This document shows positions 34,823-43,851 of a stretch of 64,000 nt of DNA, piece after piece. The notes below the pieces were generated by a model, which had not been told where the DNA came from, ran no database searches, and saw only the letters and a program-made list of their open reading frames with translations. The position numbers were made by a program, and so were the translations under genes. This DNA comes from Acidobacteriota bacterium (GTDB taxonomy: Bacteria > Acidobacteriota > Thermoanaerobaculia > Multivoradales > Multivoraceae). How positions within the stretch are numbered: position 1 is the first letter of the stretch; each line of letters starts with the position of its first letter. Location of the stretch: contig JAPOWR010000001.1 in NCBI GenBank assembly GCA_026707545.1, forward strand, positions 124,001 through 188,000, in the 5' to 3' direction.

Positions 34823-36067
34823 CTACGGCGGCGTCAGCGGGGTCAGGGCGAAGGCGCGGCTGGCGATGTCGATGGCCTCCTCGATGTCGTCCGGCTGGTG
34901 CGCCAGCGACAGGAACCAGTTGAGCCGGGGGTGGAAGATGGCGCCGAGTCGGGCCGCTTGGCTGCCGAAGATGCGGGCGCGCTTGGCCTTCACATCGCCG
35001 CGAAAGAGAAAGGTGGGCATGGTCGGCGGCCCGGACATGACCACATCCTCGTGGCCTTGCGCCCGTCCGGCGGCGACGATTCCCGCCCCGAGCCGCGTGC
35101 CCATTCGCATCATGTGCTCGAAGACGTCCTCCCGCTCGTAGATCTCGAGCGTCTTCATGCCGGCGCGGAAGGCGACCGCGGAGAACATGTAGGTCGCGGT
35201 GAAGGCGATCCGTTCCGCGCCCTCCCGCAGTTCGTTGCGGCCGAGTACGGCCGAGACGGAGTAGCCGTTCGCCAGGGGCTTGCCCAGGCAGATGAGATCA
35301 GGCTTGAGGCCCATGCCGAGGTGGGAGCCCTTCGGGTGCATCCGGAAACCGGCGCGGACGTCGTCCAGGGCCACGCGGCACCCGGTCCGTTCGCGCGCGG
35401 CGTGAATCGCCGCGACGATTTCCGGGCTCGCCTCCCGCGTCTCCTGGCTCGGGTTCTGGTCGAGGGGACTGATCATGATGCCGGCGAGGCGGTCTCCGAG
35501 TTCCTCCACCGCGCGCTCCAGGGCCCCGGCGTCGTTCCAGGGGACGCGCGCGACGTGCCGCTGCTCGCCGGTGGCCGGGGTTTCCGGGTGGAGCGCGATC
35601 TCGGCCCCGAAGCCGTGGTAGGAGTCCCGAAAGAGGATGACGCAGGGCCGGTGGGTCGAGGACCGCATGGTGCGCAGCGCGAGGTTCGTGCTGTCCGATC
35701 CGTTCTTGGTGAAGATCGTCCAGTCGAAACCTGCCACCGCTCCGAGCAGTTGCTCGGCGTAGAGCGGCATCGTCTCCGGGAAGAAGGCGCTGAGGTCCAT
35801 CGCGCCGGACTGCTCGGCGGCCGCGGCGTCGACTTCGGGGTGGCAGTAGCCCAGGATGTTCGGCCCGTTCCCGCAGTTGAAGTCCAGGTAGGAGCGGCCG
35901 TCGGCGTCCTCGATCCGGCACCCCTTCGCCGAGCGGATGAACCCTGGCAGCACGTCCCGGCCAGCGAAGCGCGCGGACCGGGTCAGGTAGATGCCGCCGC
36001 GGGGTATGACCGCGTCCGTTCTCTCCCAGAGTTCCCGGCCTCGCGGACCGTCGACGGAGTCGTTCAT
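34823..36067 (-). CDS. Class-III aminotransferase / glutamate-1-semialdehyde mutase-like PLP enzyme
   Basis: A 414-residue PLP enzyme resembling glutamate-1-semialdehyde aminomutase. It shows RSARFAGRDVLPGF, FTKNGSDSTNLALR, the HGFG motif, DDVRAGFRMHP and the Schiff-base Lys263 in LGKPLANGYS. Because it lacks heme-pathway neighbours and is coupled to a sulfatase gene, heme biosynthesis is unlikely, and it probably acts on an amino-substituted substrate. It begins 4 bases after the sulfatase stop. The start is ATG 36067, although the frame is open to 36286. Confidence 0.88.
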   Translation of the reverse strand: MNDSVDGPRGRELWERTDAVIPRGGIYLTRSARFAGRDVLPGFIRSAKGCRIEDADGRSYLDFNCGNGPNILGYCHPEVDAAAAEQSGAMDLSAFFPETMPLYAEQLLGAVAGFDWTIFTKNGSDSTNLALRTMRSSTHRPCVILFRDSYHGFGAEIALHPETPATGEQRHVARVPWNDAGALERAVEELGDRLAGIMISPLDQNPSQETREASPEIVAAIHAARERTGCRVALDDVRAGFRMHPKGSHLGMGLKPDLICLGKPLANGYSVSAVLGRNELREGAERIAFTATYMFSAVAFRAGMKTLEIYEREDVFEHMMRMGTRLGAGIVAAGRAQGHEDVVMSGPPTMPTFLFRGDVKAKRARIFGSQAARLGAIFHPRLNWFLSLAHQPDDIEEAIDIASRAFALTPLTPP

Positions 36068-36071
36068 CGGG

Positions 36072-37487
36072 TCAGGCTCCTTCCGTTCCGACCTCGGTGG
36101 CGCGCGTAGCCTCCGCTTCTTCCGCGTGGATGTCTCCCTTGACGCCGGGGCTGGCTCCTCGCGGCGGGACGTGAGGGCACTTGGCGACGGAGACGTGGTA
36201 GTCGCGCATGAGCCCGTTGATCGGCTCCGCAATCCAGGTGTTGGGTTCCATGATGTCCCACTCTTCCTTCGGGTCCTGCTCGACATTGAACAGCTGGGGG
36301 TTGTTCAGCGAGATGCGCGTGCGCCGTCCCGCTTCGGGCTGGAACTCCACGAAGTGCATCTTGAACTGCCGCCACTTGATGGCCGCGAGTTCGTCCTTGA
36401 TGAAGCACAGAAGGTGCTCGCGCGGTCCCTTGTCGGTGTTCCCGAGGAAGACCTCGGACTGGTCCACGCTGTCCAGGACCCGGTCGTCCGGCACCAGGTT
36501 CCCGGCGTCCGCCAGGTGGGCGAGGGTGCGGTAGAAGTCCATGACGCTTACGATCTGATCGCTGACGGCGCCGGCAGGCACCCGGCCGGGCCAGCGCAGG
36601 ATGCAGGGGGTCCGCAACTGGCCTTCGTAGGCGGTGCCCAGGCAGCCGCGCCAGGGGCCCGAGTCCGCCTGGGGGCCGAGACTGGGGATCAGCACCGGCC
36701 CGTTGTCGCTGGCCCACACGACGAGCGTGTCCCGCGCGATGCCGGCCTCCTCGATGGCCTCGAGGACCTGGCCCGAGCGATGGTCGCACTCCACCATGCA
36801 GTCGGCGAAGTCGCCGCCGCGGGTCCGGTCCTTGAAGTCGGGGTGTGGCATGGCCGGGTGGTGCACGAGCGAGTAGGGGATGTAGAGGAAGAAGGGCTTG
36901 TCCCCGCCCGCGTGTTCGTGGATGTAGGCCACGGACTTCTCGGTGATGATCGAGTCGACGAACGGGCGGCTTTCCAGGTTGTAGGGCCGCACCGGCACAC
37001 ACGGTTCGCCGAGGCGGCCCTCCCACAGCATGGGATTGTCCATCTCGTCCGGATCGAAGCCGATCAGGTCGCCGTAGATGGCGGGCGCGGTGCTGTCGCG
37101 TACGCCCCACCACTCCTCGAAGCCGAAGCGGGTGGGCATGCGCGTCTGGACGTTACCCAGATGCCACTTGCCGAAGATGGCGCAGCGATAGCCGGCATCC
37201 CGGAGCAGCTCGGCCAGGGTGTACTCCCAGGGCGCCAGCCCCTGCTTGATGCCGGGTGGAATCACCCGGTGGCAGCCGGTGCGGATGGGCATTCGACCGG
37301 TGAGCAGGGCGGATCGGGTCGGCGTGCACTCGGCTTCCACGTTGAAGTTCGTCAGTCTCAGGCCTTCGGCGGCCAGTGCGTCGAGGCGGGGAGTCGGGGC
37401 GCCCCGCGTGATGCCGCCGCCGTAGCAGCCCAGGTCGCCGTAACCGATGTTGTCGGTCAGCATGAAGACGATGTTGGGTGGTTTCAT
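36072..37487 (-). CDS. Type-I sulfatase (formylglycine-dependent)
   Basis: A 471-residue alkaline-phosphatase-superfamily sulfatase. FMLTDNIGYGDLGCYGG provides N-terminal metal ligands, and Cys54 in CTPTRSALLTG is the residue that must become formylglycine. GKWHLG and WASDNGPVL are also present. There is no signal peptide, which contrasts with most periplasmic sulfatases. ATG 37487 follows AGAGG. The adjacent aminotransferase suggests catabolism of a sulfated amino compound. A maturase (FGE or anSME) was not found in the window. Confidence 0.9.
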   Translation of the reverse strand: MKPPNIVFMLTDNIGYGDLGCYGGGITRGAPTPRLDALAAEGLRLTNFNVEAECTPTRSALLTGRMPIRTGCHRVIPPGIKQGLAPWEYTLAELLRDAGYRCAIFGKWHLGNVQTRMPTRFGFEEWWGVRDSTAPAIYGDLIGFDPDEMDNPMLWEGRLGEPCVPVRPYNLESRPFVDSIITEKSVAYIHEHAGGDKPFFLYIPYSLVHHPAMPHPDFKDRTRGGDFADCMVECDHRSGQVLEAIEEAGIARDTLVVWASDNGPVLIPSLGPQADSGPWRGCLGTAYEGQLRTPCILRWPGRVPAGAVSDQIVSVMDFYRTLAHLADAGNLVPDDRVLDSVDQSEVFLGNTDKGPREHLLCFIKDELAAIKWRQFKMHFVEFQPEAGRRTRISLNNPQLFNVEQDPKEEWDIMEPNTWIAEPINGLMRDYHVSVAKCPHVPPRGASPGVKGDIHAEEAEATRATEVGTEGA

Positions 37488-37633
37488 GCCTGCCTCTCGT
37501 TCCTCGTGCGGTGGCTGCCGCGAGGTGTCGCCGTGCGCCGCGCTGCCGGATGCGGACCGATCCTGCCACGGCGACTGTAGGGACACGCCTGTTCCTGTGC
37601 GTCAGCGCGGCGCGGACGCCGCGACTCGACTGC

Positions 37634-37639
37634 TAGCCT
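37634..37639 (+). promoter_or_regulatory. -10 box of the symporter operon, leaderless spacing
   Basis: TAGCCT lies 8 bases before the ATG of the 47-residue peptide gene. No Shine-Dalgarno-like sequence is visible in between. Confidence 0.4.
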
Positions 37640-37647
37640 GACGGCCC

Positions 37648-37791
37648 ATGTGGGCCGGCCTGCCGATCTCGACCTGGGCTCTGCTCGCGGTGTCGGTCGT
37701 CGGCGGACCGGCTCTGGTTCTGCTGCGGTGGTGGCTTGAGCGGCGTGGTCGCCGCCGCGGTCACGGGACCGCGCGGAGCGGTGCGGCGTGA
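37648..37791 (+). CDS. 47-residue single-TM peptide coupled to the symporter
   Basis: An open frame of 48 codons precedes the sodium/solute symporter and overlaps its start as GTGA (GTG 37788, TGA 37789-37791). The product has one hydrophobic segment (LPISTWALLAVSVVGG) followed by a basic, Arg-rich tail (RWWLERRGRRRG), which would orient positively inside. Its architecture is that of small accessory subunits that accompany some SSS transporters (for example the short YhdT/DUF4212-like partners), but no family match is claimed. The overlap makes translational coupling likely. Confidence 0.7.
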   Translation: MWAGLPISTWALLAVSVVGGPALVLLRWWLERRGRRRGHGTARSGAA

Positions 37792-39266
37792 CGGCAAGCG
37801 CGCTGGTCCTCGTCCCCCTGGGCCTGTACATGCTGGTCCTGATCGGGCTCGGCCTGTGGGGCCGGCGCGAGGGAGGGAGCCTCGAGGGCTACTACGTCGC
37901 CGGCAAGAAACTGCCCTCCTGGGTCATCGCCTTCAGTTCGAACGCCACCGGCGAGAGCGGCTGGCTGCTGCTGGGTCTGACCGGGATGGGCTACGCGGTC
38001 GGCTTCCACGCGCTGTGGGTCGTCTTCGGCGAAGTGATGGGCGTTGCGATCGCCTGGACCCTCGTTTCGCGGCCGTTCAAGGAGTACACCGACCGGTACC
38101 GGGCGATCACCGTTCCCGACTACCTGGAGGAACGGTTCCGGGACCGCCGGCAACTACTGCGCAAGCTGAGCATCGCGATCATCCTGTCGATGGTCGCGGT
38201 CTACTGCTGCGCCCAACTGGTGGCGACGGGCAAGGCCTTCTCGTCCTTCCTGGGGTTCAGCTACGTCACCGGCGTCTTCCTGGGCGCGGGTGTCACGATC
38301 GTCTACACGGCCGTCGGCGGCTTCAAGGCGGTGGCCTACTCGGACCTCGTGCAGGGGCTGCTCATGGTGGGCGGGCTCGTCATGCTCCCGATCGTCGGCA
38401 TCGCGGCCGCGGGCGGCTGGAACGAAGTGATCGGCACGCTCGAGACGGCCGATCCCAACCTGCTGCGGGCGATGGGCAGCCACGGCGCGACCTGGGCGGG
38501 CGTGCTGTCGGCCGCGAGCTTCGCCGGCATCGGGCTCGCCTTCCTGGGTGTGCCGCAACTCCTGACCCGGTTCATGTCCGCGGCTTCGGGCCGCGAACTG
38601 GTGCGCGGCGGCCGGGTCGCCGTCGTGTGCATGGTGCTGTTCGACATCGGCGCGGTGTTCACGGGGATCGCCGGCCGGGCCCTGTTCCCGTTGCTGGACG
38701 ATCCGGAAACCGTGATGCCGACGATGAGCGCGGAGCTGTTCCCGGCCCTCTTCACGGGCATCTTCCTCGTCATCGTTCTGGGCGCGATCATGTCGACCGT
38801 CGATTCCCTGTTGATCCTCGCCTCGTCGGCCGTCGTCAGGGACTTCGGGCAGAAGATCCTCGGCGCGGCCCGCGGTGACGGGCGCCTGTCGCGCTACGGG
38901 CGCTACGTGACCGCGCTCGTGGGCCTGGTGGCCATTCCCTTCGCCCTGTTCGAACCGCCGCTGCTGTTCTGGTTCATGCTGTTCGCCTGGTCGGGGCTGG
39001 GGGGCGCCTTCGTCCCGGTCGTCCTCTGCTCTCTCTTCTGGAAGCGGACGACCTTGCCGGGCGCGTTGGCCGGGATGGCTACAGGATTCGTGGTGACGGT
39101 GGCCTGGGTGGTGCTGTTCAAGGCGTCCTACTACGACCTCTACGAACTGATCCCGGGGCTCATCGCGGGGACGGCGGCAACGGTGATCGTCAGCCTGCGG
39201 ACAAGACCGCCCGAAGGGGCGGCGGCGGAGTTCGAGGACGTTCACGCGACGGTGAGGGGTTCCTAG
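37788..39266 (+). CDS. Sodium/solute symporter (SSS family)
   Basis: A 492-residue transporter with roughly 13 membrane segments. The GYYVAGKKLPSWVIAFSSNATG stretch after the first helix, VYTAVGGFKAVAYSDLVQG near 180 and MSTVDSLLILASS near 340 are SSS landmarks, the last in the sodium-site region. It is closest to PutP-like proline/amino-acid or organic-acid carriers, but the substrate is not determined. GTG 37788 is coupled to the upstream 47-residue peptide gene. The M14 carboxypeptidase follows 16 bases later with its own -10 box. Confidence 0.9.
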   Translation: MTASALVLVPLGLYMLVLIGLGLWGRREGGSLEGYYVAGKKLPSWVIAFSSNATGESGWLLLGLTGMGYAVGFHALWVVFGEVMGVAIAWTLVSRPFKEYTDRYRAITVPDYLEERFRDRRQLLRKLSIAIILSMVAVYCCAQLVATGKAFSSFLGFSYVTGVFLGAGVTIVYTAVGGFKAVAYSDLVQGLLMVGGLVMLPIVGIAAAGGWNEVIGTLETADPNLLRAMGSHGATWAGVLSAASFAGIGLAFLGVPQLLTRFMSAASGRELVRGGRVAVVCMVLFDIGAVFTGIAGRALFPLLDDPETVMPTMSAELFPALFTGIFLVIVLGAIMSTVDSLLILASSAVVRDFGQKILGAARGDGRLSRYGRYVTALVGLVAIPFALFEPPLLFWFMLFAWSGLGGAFVPVVLCSLFWKRTTLPGALAGMATGFVVTVAWVVLFKASYYDLYELIPGLIAGTAATVIVSLRTRPPEGAAAEFEDVHATVRGS

Positions 39267-39269
39267 GGC

Positions 39270-39275
39270 TACACT
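39270..39275 (+). promoter_or_regulatory. -10 box of the M14 peptidase gene, leaderless spacing
   Basis: TACACT is followed by exactly 7 bases and then ATG 39283, and overlaps the end of the intergenic space after the symporter gene. Confidence 0.5.
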
Positions 39276-39282
39276 GCCCGCC

Positions 39283-41913
39283 ATGCCCAGATTGTCCTCT
39301 GTTCTCCTTCTGGTAGGCGCGTTGGCGTTACCGGCGACGGCCGAAGAACTCTCGTACTACCTCGCGGACGCCGGCGATCCCGCCGCTTACGACCCGAACG
39401 TGCCCAGACCGTCCGCGGTACTCGGCTACGAGGTGGGCGAGTGGCACGTTCGCCCCGATCAGCTCAATGCCTACATGCGGGCGGTGGCCGCCTCCTCGCC
39501 GCGCGTGAGCGTCTCGGTGCAGGGGAGGACCCACGAGCAGCGTCCCCAGCTCCTGCTGGCGATCACCTCGCCACGCAACCATGCTCGCCTCGACGAGATC
39601 CGCGAGCAGAGGCGCAGCCTAGTCGATCCGCGGCTGCCGGCACCGGAGCTCGAGGAGCTGCCCGTCGTCATCTGGCTCGGCTACAGCATCCACGGCAACG
39701 AGCCGAGCGGCGCGAACGCCTCGATGCTGGTTGCCTACCACCTGGCCGCGTCGCTCTCCGACGTGGTTGCCGAGCAGTTGGAGCAGGCAGTCATCCTGGT
39801 CGACCCGAGCCTGAATCCAGACGGGATCGGCCGTTTCGCGCACTGGGCGAACACGAACCGGGGCATGGTGCTGAATCCCGACCCCGATCACCGGGAACAC
39901 CGGGAACCGTGGCCGGGCGGCCGCACGAACCACTACTGGTTCGATCTGAACCGGGACTGGCTGCTGCTGCAGCATCCCGAGTCGCGGAACCGCATGGCGG
40001 CCTGGAAGGCGTGGCAGCCGAACCTGGTCGGCGACTTCCACGAGATGGGTTCGAACGCCACGTACTTCTTTCAGCCCGGGGTCCCGAGCCGGCGGAATCC
40101 GCTGATCCCCGAGCGCAACGTGGAACTGACGGAAGCGATCGCGGCGCACCACGCCGCCGTGTTCGATGGAGTGGGACGGCTCTACTACACGCAGGAGGGC
40201 TTCGACGACTTCTACCTCGGCAAGGGCTCTACCTATCCGGATGCGCACGGCGCGGTCGGCTTTCTGTTCGAGCAGGCGAGTGCGGAGGGGCACCTGATGG
40301 AGACGGCGAACGGAGAGCTGGCATTCGGTTTCGGGATCAAGAACCAGCTCCTGGCGTCTCTCTCCATGGTCGAGGGCGGCGTGGCGAAGCGCCTCGAGCT
40401 TCTCGAACACCAGCGTGACTTTTTCCGCGACGCATTGGCCGCGGCGGAGGAGTCCGGTCCGGCCGCCTACGTGTTTCACGTGGACGGCGACCGCGGCCGG
40501 GCGCATCGAATGCTCGACCTGCTGCTGCGCCACGAGATCGAGGTCTACGGGACGGTGGACGACATCGCATTCGAGGATCGGGCCTATCCTTCGGGCGCGT
40601 CCTGGCTGGTGCCGCTGGAGCAGGCGCAGACGACCCTCGTCCGGTCCTTCTTCGAGAAGGTGACCGAGTTTGGCGACACCGTCTTCTACGACGTCTCGGC
40701 CTGGACCCTGCCGCTCGCCTTCGGCGCCGAGTACGACCTGCTCGAGGGGGACGACTACAGAGCGGAGATGCTCGGGGCTCCAGTCACGGAAGCATCGATT
40801 GAGGCCGGCCGGTTCGGTGCTGCGAGGTTGAACGAGGCGGTCTACGCGTATGCCTTCTCGTGGGACGGCTACTTCGCGCCGCGGGTCCTGAACCGGTTGC
40901 AGCGTGCCGGGGTGAGGACGCGTGCCGCGGCGCGGCCGTTTACGGCGGAAACGGTCGGCGGCCCGGAGTCGTTCGATCCCGGAGCGATCGTCGTGCCGGT
41001 GGGGCGCGAGGGAGAGCCGGGCGCGAACGCTGGAATCGACCTGGAGCGGCTGTTCACCGAGGCATCCGCTGCCGACGGTGTCGACGTGCACCGATTGATC
41101 AGCGGTCAGGCCGCGGCGGGAATCGACATGGGGAGCCCGAGCCTGCGGCCGCTGGTCGCGCCGCGGACGCTGCTCGTGAGCGGTTCCGGGACCCCGTCGT
41201 ACCGCGTGGGCGAAGCCTGGCACCTGCTCGACGAGCGATTCGGCGTCGAGGTTTCGCTGGTCGATCTCGATGCGCTGGCCGGCGCGGACCTGGACCGCTA
41301 CACCCACGTCGTGCTGGCCCTGGGCGGCTTCGGCGGCGCGGCGCCCCGGGAAGAGGTTCGGGATCGCCTCCGGACCTGGGTGCGGGGTGGCGGCGCGGTC
41401 GTGGCCATCGGCGCGGCGAGCCGCTGGGCGAGTGTGGAGCTCCTGGGCCGCGAGGAGGCATCGGAGGATGCGGCGGACGCGGACGCCCCCGAAACGCCGG
41501 AGCGCCCCCGCTACGCCGACTACCGTGACCAGCGTGCCGAACAACTCATGGCCGGAACGATCGTCGGCGTCGAGCTCGATCTGACGCACCCCCTGGCTTA
41601 CGGCTACAGGCGGTCGGACCTGGCCGTCATCCGAACGGGGGAGTGGGTCCTGCCGGCGAGTTCCGATCCCTTCGAGAACGTCGCCCTGTACCAGGACCCG
41701 CCGCGGCTGAGCGGCTGGATATCGCCGGAGAACCAGCGCCTGCTGGCCGGCAAGCCCGCCGTCGTCGCCAGCCGGATGGGCCGCGGCGTCGTGATCCAGC
41801 TCCTCGACAATCCGAACTTCCGTGCCTACTTCTATGGCTCGAACCGTCTGTTTCTGAACTCGATCTTCCTCTCTGGCCTGATCGACTCGACCTCCGCACC
41901 GGAAACCTGGTAG
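39283..41913 (+). CDS. Exported M14 zinc carboxypeptidase-like protein
   Basis: An 876-residue secreted metallopeptidase. After a signal peptide (cleavage near residue 20) comes the carboxypeptidase domain with zinc ligands His137 and Glu140 in HGNEPSG, and His253 in GDFHEMGS. The substrate-binding NPDG and NRDW motifs are also present. Residues around 600-830 form a second domain resembling class-I glutamine-amidotransferase-like sensors (LALGGFGGAAPREEVRD). It probably degrades peptides outside the cytoplasm. It may be fed by the adjacent symporter, which is inference. Confidence 0.9.
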   Translation: MPRLSSVLLLVGALALPATAEELSYYLADAGDPAAYDPNVPRPSAVLGYEVGEWHVRPDQLNAYMRAVAASSPRVSVSVQGRTHEQRPQLLLAITSPRNHARLDEIREQRRSLVDPRLPAPELEELPVVIWLGYSIHGNEPSGANASMLVAYHLAASLSDVVAEQLEQAVILVDPSLNPDGIGRFAHWANTNRGMVLNPDPDHREHREPWPGGRTNHYWFDLNRDWLLLQHPESRNRMAAWKAWQPNLVGDFHEMGSNATYFFQPGVPSRRNPLIPERNVELTEAIAAHHAAVFDGVGRLYYTQEGFDDFYLGKGSTYPDAHGAVGFLFEQASAEGHLMETANGELAFGFGIKNQLLASLSMVEGGVAKRLELLEHQRDFFRDALAAAEESGPAAYVFHVDGDRGRAHRMLDLLLRHEIEVYGTVDDIAFEDRAYPSGASWLVPLEQAQTTLVRSFFEKVTEFGDTVFYDVSAWTLPLAFGAEYDLLEGDDYRAEMLGAPVTEASIEAGRFGAARLNEAVYAYAFSWDGYFAPRVLNRLQRAGVRTRAAARPFTAETVGGPESFDPGAIVVPVGREGEPGANAGIDLERLFTEASAADGVDVHRLISGQAAAGIDMGSPSLRPLVAPRTLLVSGSGTPSYRVGEAWHLLDERFGVEVSLVDLDALAGADLDRYTHVVLALGGFGGAAPREEVRDRLRTWVRGGGAVVAIGAASRWASVELLGREEASEDAADADAPETPERPRYADYRDQRAEQLMAGTIVGVELDLTHPLAYGYRRSDLAVIRTGEWVLPASSDPFENVALYQDPPRLSGWISPENQRLLAGKPAVVASRMGRGVVIQLLDNPNFRAYFYGSNRLFLNSIFLSGLIDSTSAPETW

Positions 41914-42142
41914 CGATCGGCGGGCCTGTCCAAGCCCTCGCCTGGCAGGCGTCTTGCGTTCGTCTGCGGCGTTGTGCTGAGATCCGGCGGGCCAAGCTGG
42001 CCCGGCGCGCAGAAACGACGCGCCGAGGTCGGTGGGTCTTGCCACTTTGACGCCTCTGACGAAGCTTGCAAGAACCGTCGAGCCGGGCGTCAGGCATGGG
42101 GACGAAACGAAGTCGTCAACTGTCCACGGAGAAACGACAAGA

Positions 42143-43081
42143 GTGAGCGAAGGTGGCGAAGTCCTGATCGCGGTCAGTGACTTGACCAAGCACTACGGTT
42201 CGATCCGCGCTGTCGACGGCATCAGCTTTACCGTACGCCGCGGCGACGTGCTCGGCTTTCTCGGACCGAACGGCGCCGGCAAGACGACGGCGATGAAGAT
42301 GATCACCGGCTTCCTGGAGCCGGACCGAGGTTCCGTCATGGTGGCTGGGATCGATGTCGGTGCGGACCGGCTGGCGGTGAGTCGGCGGATCGGATATCTG
42401 CCGGAGGACGCCCCGGCGTACGGCGAGATGACCGTCGAGGCTTTCCTGCACTTCATCGCCGAGGCACGGGAGCTTGAGGCCGCGGAAGAGGCGATCGAGA
42501 GGGTTCTTGAGACGGCGCACCTGAGGAGCGTGAGGGGGCAGACGATCGAAACCCTGTCCAAGGGCTACAAGCGCCGGGTCGGCCTGGCCCAGGCGCTGAT
42601 TCACGACCCTGACGTGCTGATCCTCGACGAGCCGACGGACGGTCTCGATCCGAACCAGAAGGCGGTGGTCCAGGACCTGATCTCGAGCCTGTCGTCGGAC
42701 CGCTGCATCGTGCTGTCGACGCACATCCTCGATGAGGCGGAGCGCGTGTGCAACCGGGCCGTCATTCTCTCCGAGGGCCGCATCCTGGTCGACTCGACGC
42801 CGGAGGACCTCGTGAGCCAGGCGCCCGGCCACAACGCGGTTCGTTTCCGGGTAACGCAAGGAGACGCCGCCGAGGTGGCGGCGAAACTGGCCGAGGCCGA
42901 GTGGTGCGCGTCGGCTCACGTCCTGCCCGGCGGCGAGGTCGAGGCCGAGCCTGCCGGCGGCGAGAACCGGCTGAACGAGGTGCTGGCCGCGGTCGGCGAG
43001 CACCGCGTCGCCGACGTCAGGGTGAGAGAAGGCCGGCTGGACGAACTCTTCCGCGACGTGACGAGGGGAGTGGCGGCATGA
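42143..43081 (+). CDS. gldA: ABC exporter ATP-binding protein (GldA type)
   Basis: A 312-residue ATPase with Walker A GPNGAGKTT near residue 40, the signature LSKGYKRRVGLAQAL and Walker B LILDEPTDGLD. The C-terminal 80 residues resemble GldA-type extensions. Start GTG 42143 (rather than a longer open frame from 42032) is chosen because GGAGA lies about 10 bases upstream and the domain begins immediately. The 230-base upstream gap holds only a 7-base-pair hairpin (GGGCCA/TGGCCC) and no gene. Downstream overlap with the permease gene is ATGA. Confidence 0.93.
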   Translation: MSEGGEVLIAVSDLTKHYGSIRAVDGISFTVRRGDVLGFLGPNGAGKTTAMKMITGFLEPDRGSVMVAGIDVGADRLAVSRRIGYLPEDAPAYGEMTVEAFLHFIAEARELEAAEEAIERVLETAHLRSVRGQTIETLSKGYKRRVGLAQALIHDPDVLILDEPTDGLDPNQKAVVQDLISSLSSDRCIVLSTHILDEAERVCNRAVILSEGRILVDSTPEDLVSQAPGHNAVRFRVTQGDAAEVAAKLAEAEWCASAHVLPGGEVEAEPAGGENRLNEVLAAVGEHRVADVRVREGRLDELFRDVTRGVAA

Positions 43082-43839
43082 GCGCGCTGGCGCGGCGTTT
43101 CACCGGGATGAGGGCGGTGCTGCGGCGGGAGTTCCACGGCTACTTCGCGTCGCCGCTCGGCTACATCTTCATCGTCATCTTCCTGATTGCCAGCGGCTAT
43201 CTCATGGTGTCGCGCGACTTCGGCCGCTTCCTGGAGCTCCGCGAGGCGAACCTCGACGCGCTGTTCAGCTACCTGCCCTGGATCTTCGTCGTGCTGGTGC
43301 CGGCAGTGGCAATGCGGCTGTGGGCGGAGGAGCGCCGGTCCGGCACGGTCGAGCTGTTGCTGACCCTGCCGATCACTCTCGAGGGTTCCTATCTCGGCAA
43401 GTTCCTGGCCGGTTGGGCGTTTCTGGCCGTGTCCGTGTTGCTGACGTGGCCGGCCGTGTTTCAGGTGGCCCGCCTCGGCGACCCGGACTGGGGCGCGATC
43501 TTCGCGAGCTACGTCGCGACCCTGCTGGCGGCCGCGGTGCTGCTGGCGATCGGCCTCCTGTTCTCGGCGCTGTCGAAGAACCAGGTGGTCGCGTTCATCC
43601 TGGCGGTGGCGGCCTCGGTCGGCTTCCTGCTGATCGGCGTGCCCCAGACCCAGGAGTTCGTGGGCAAGTGGTTCGGCGGCTATGTGGAGCGCGTGGTCTC
43701 GTCGCTCAGCCTGCTCGACCACTTCGAGACGCTGACCCGCGGCCTCCTGCAGTTGAACTCGCTGTTGTTCTTCGTGTTGTTCACCGTCGGCTGGCTGGTC
43801 TGCGGCATGTTGGTGCTCGGCCAGACGAAGACCAATTGA
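43078..43839 (+). CDS. gldF: ABC exporter permease (GldF type)
   Basis: A 253-residue ABC-2 permease with six hydrophobic segments, beginning FHGYFASPLGYIFIVIFLI, and the conserved WAEERRSGTVELLLTLPI loop near residue 85. It pairs with the preceding ATPase. ATG 43078 overlaps the gldA stop. The GldA/F/G type carries gliding machinery in Bacteroidota but is widespread elsewhere, so gliding motility cannot be inferred. Confidence 0.92.
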   Translation: MSALARRFTGMRAVLRREFHGYFASPLGYIFIVIFLIASGYLMVSRDFGRFLELREANLDALFSYLPWIFVVLVPAVAMRLWAEERRSGTVELLLTLPITLEGSYLGKFLAGWAFLAVSVLLTWPAVFQVARLGDPDWGAIFASYVATLLAAAVLLAIGLLFSALSKNQVVAFILAVAASVGFLLIGVPQTQEFVGKWFGGYVERVVSSLSLLDHFETLTRGLLQLNSLLFFVLFTVGWLVCGMLVLGQTKTN

Positions 43840-43851
43840 GGGGTTGGGCAG

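Noticed and set aside
41940..42130. Possible RNA element in the 230-base gap before gldA
   Set aside because: Only a short 7-base-pair hairpin is visible; no riboswitch or structured RNA motif was found.
39619..42189. 856-codon open frame on the minus strand opposite the M14 gene
   Set aside because: It mirrors a gene with a signal peptide and complete zinc motifs. The antisense product is Arg/Val/His-rich with no domain, which is typical of high-GC shadow frames.
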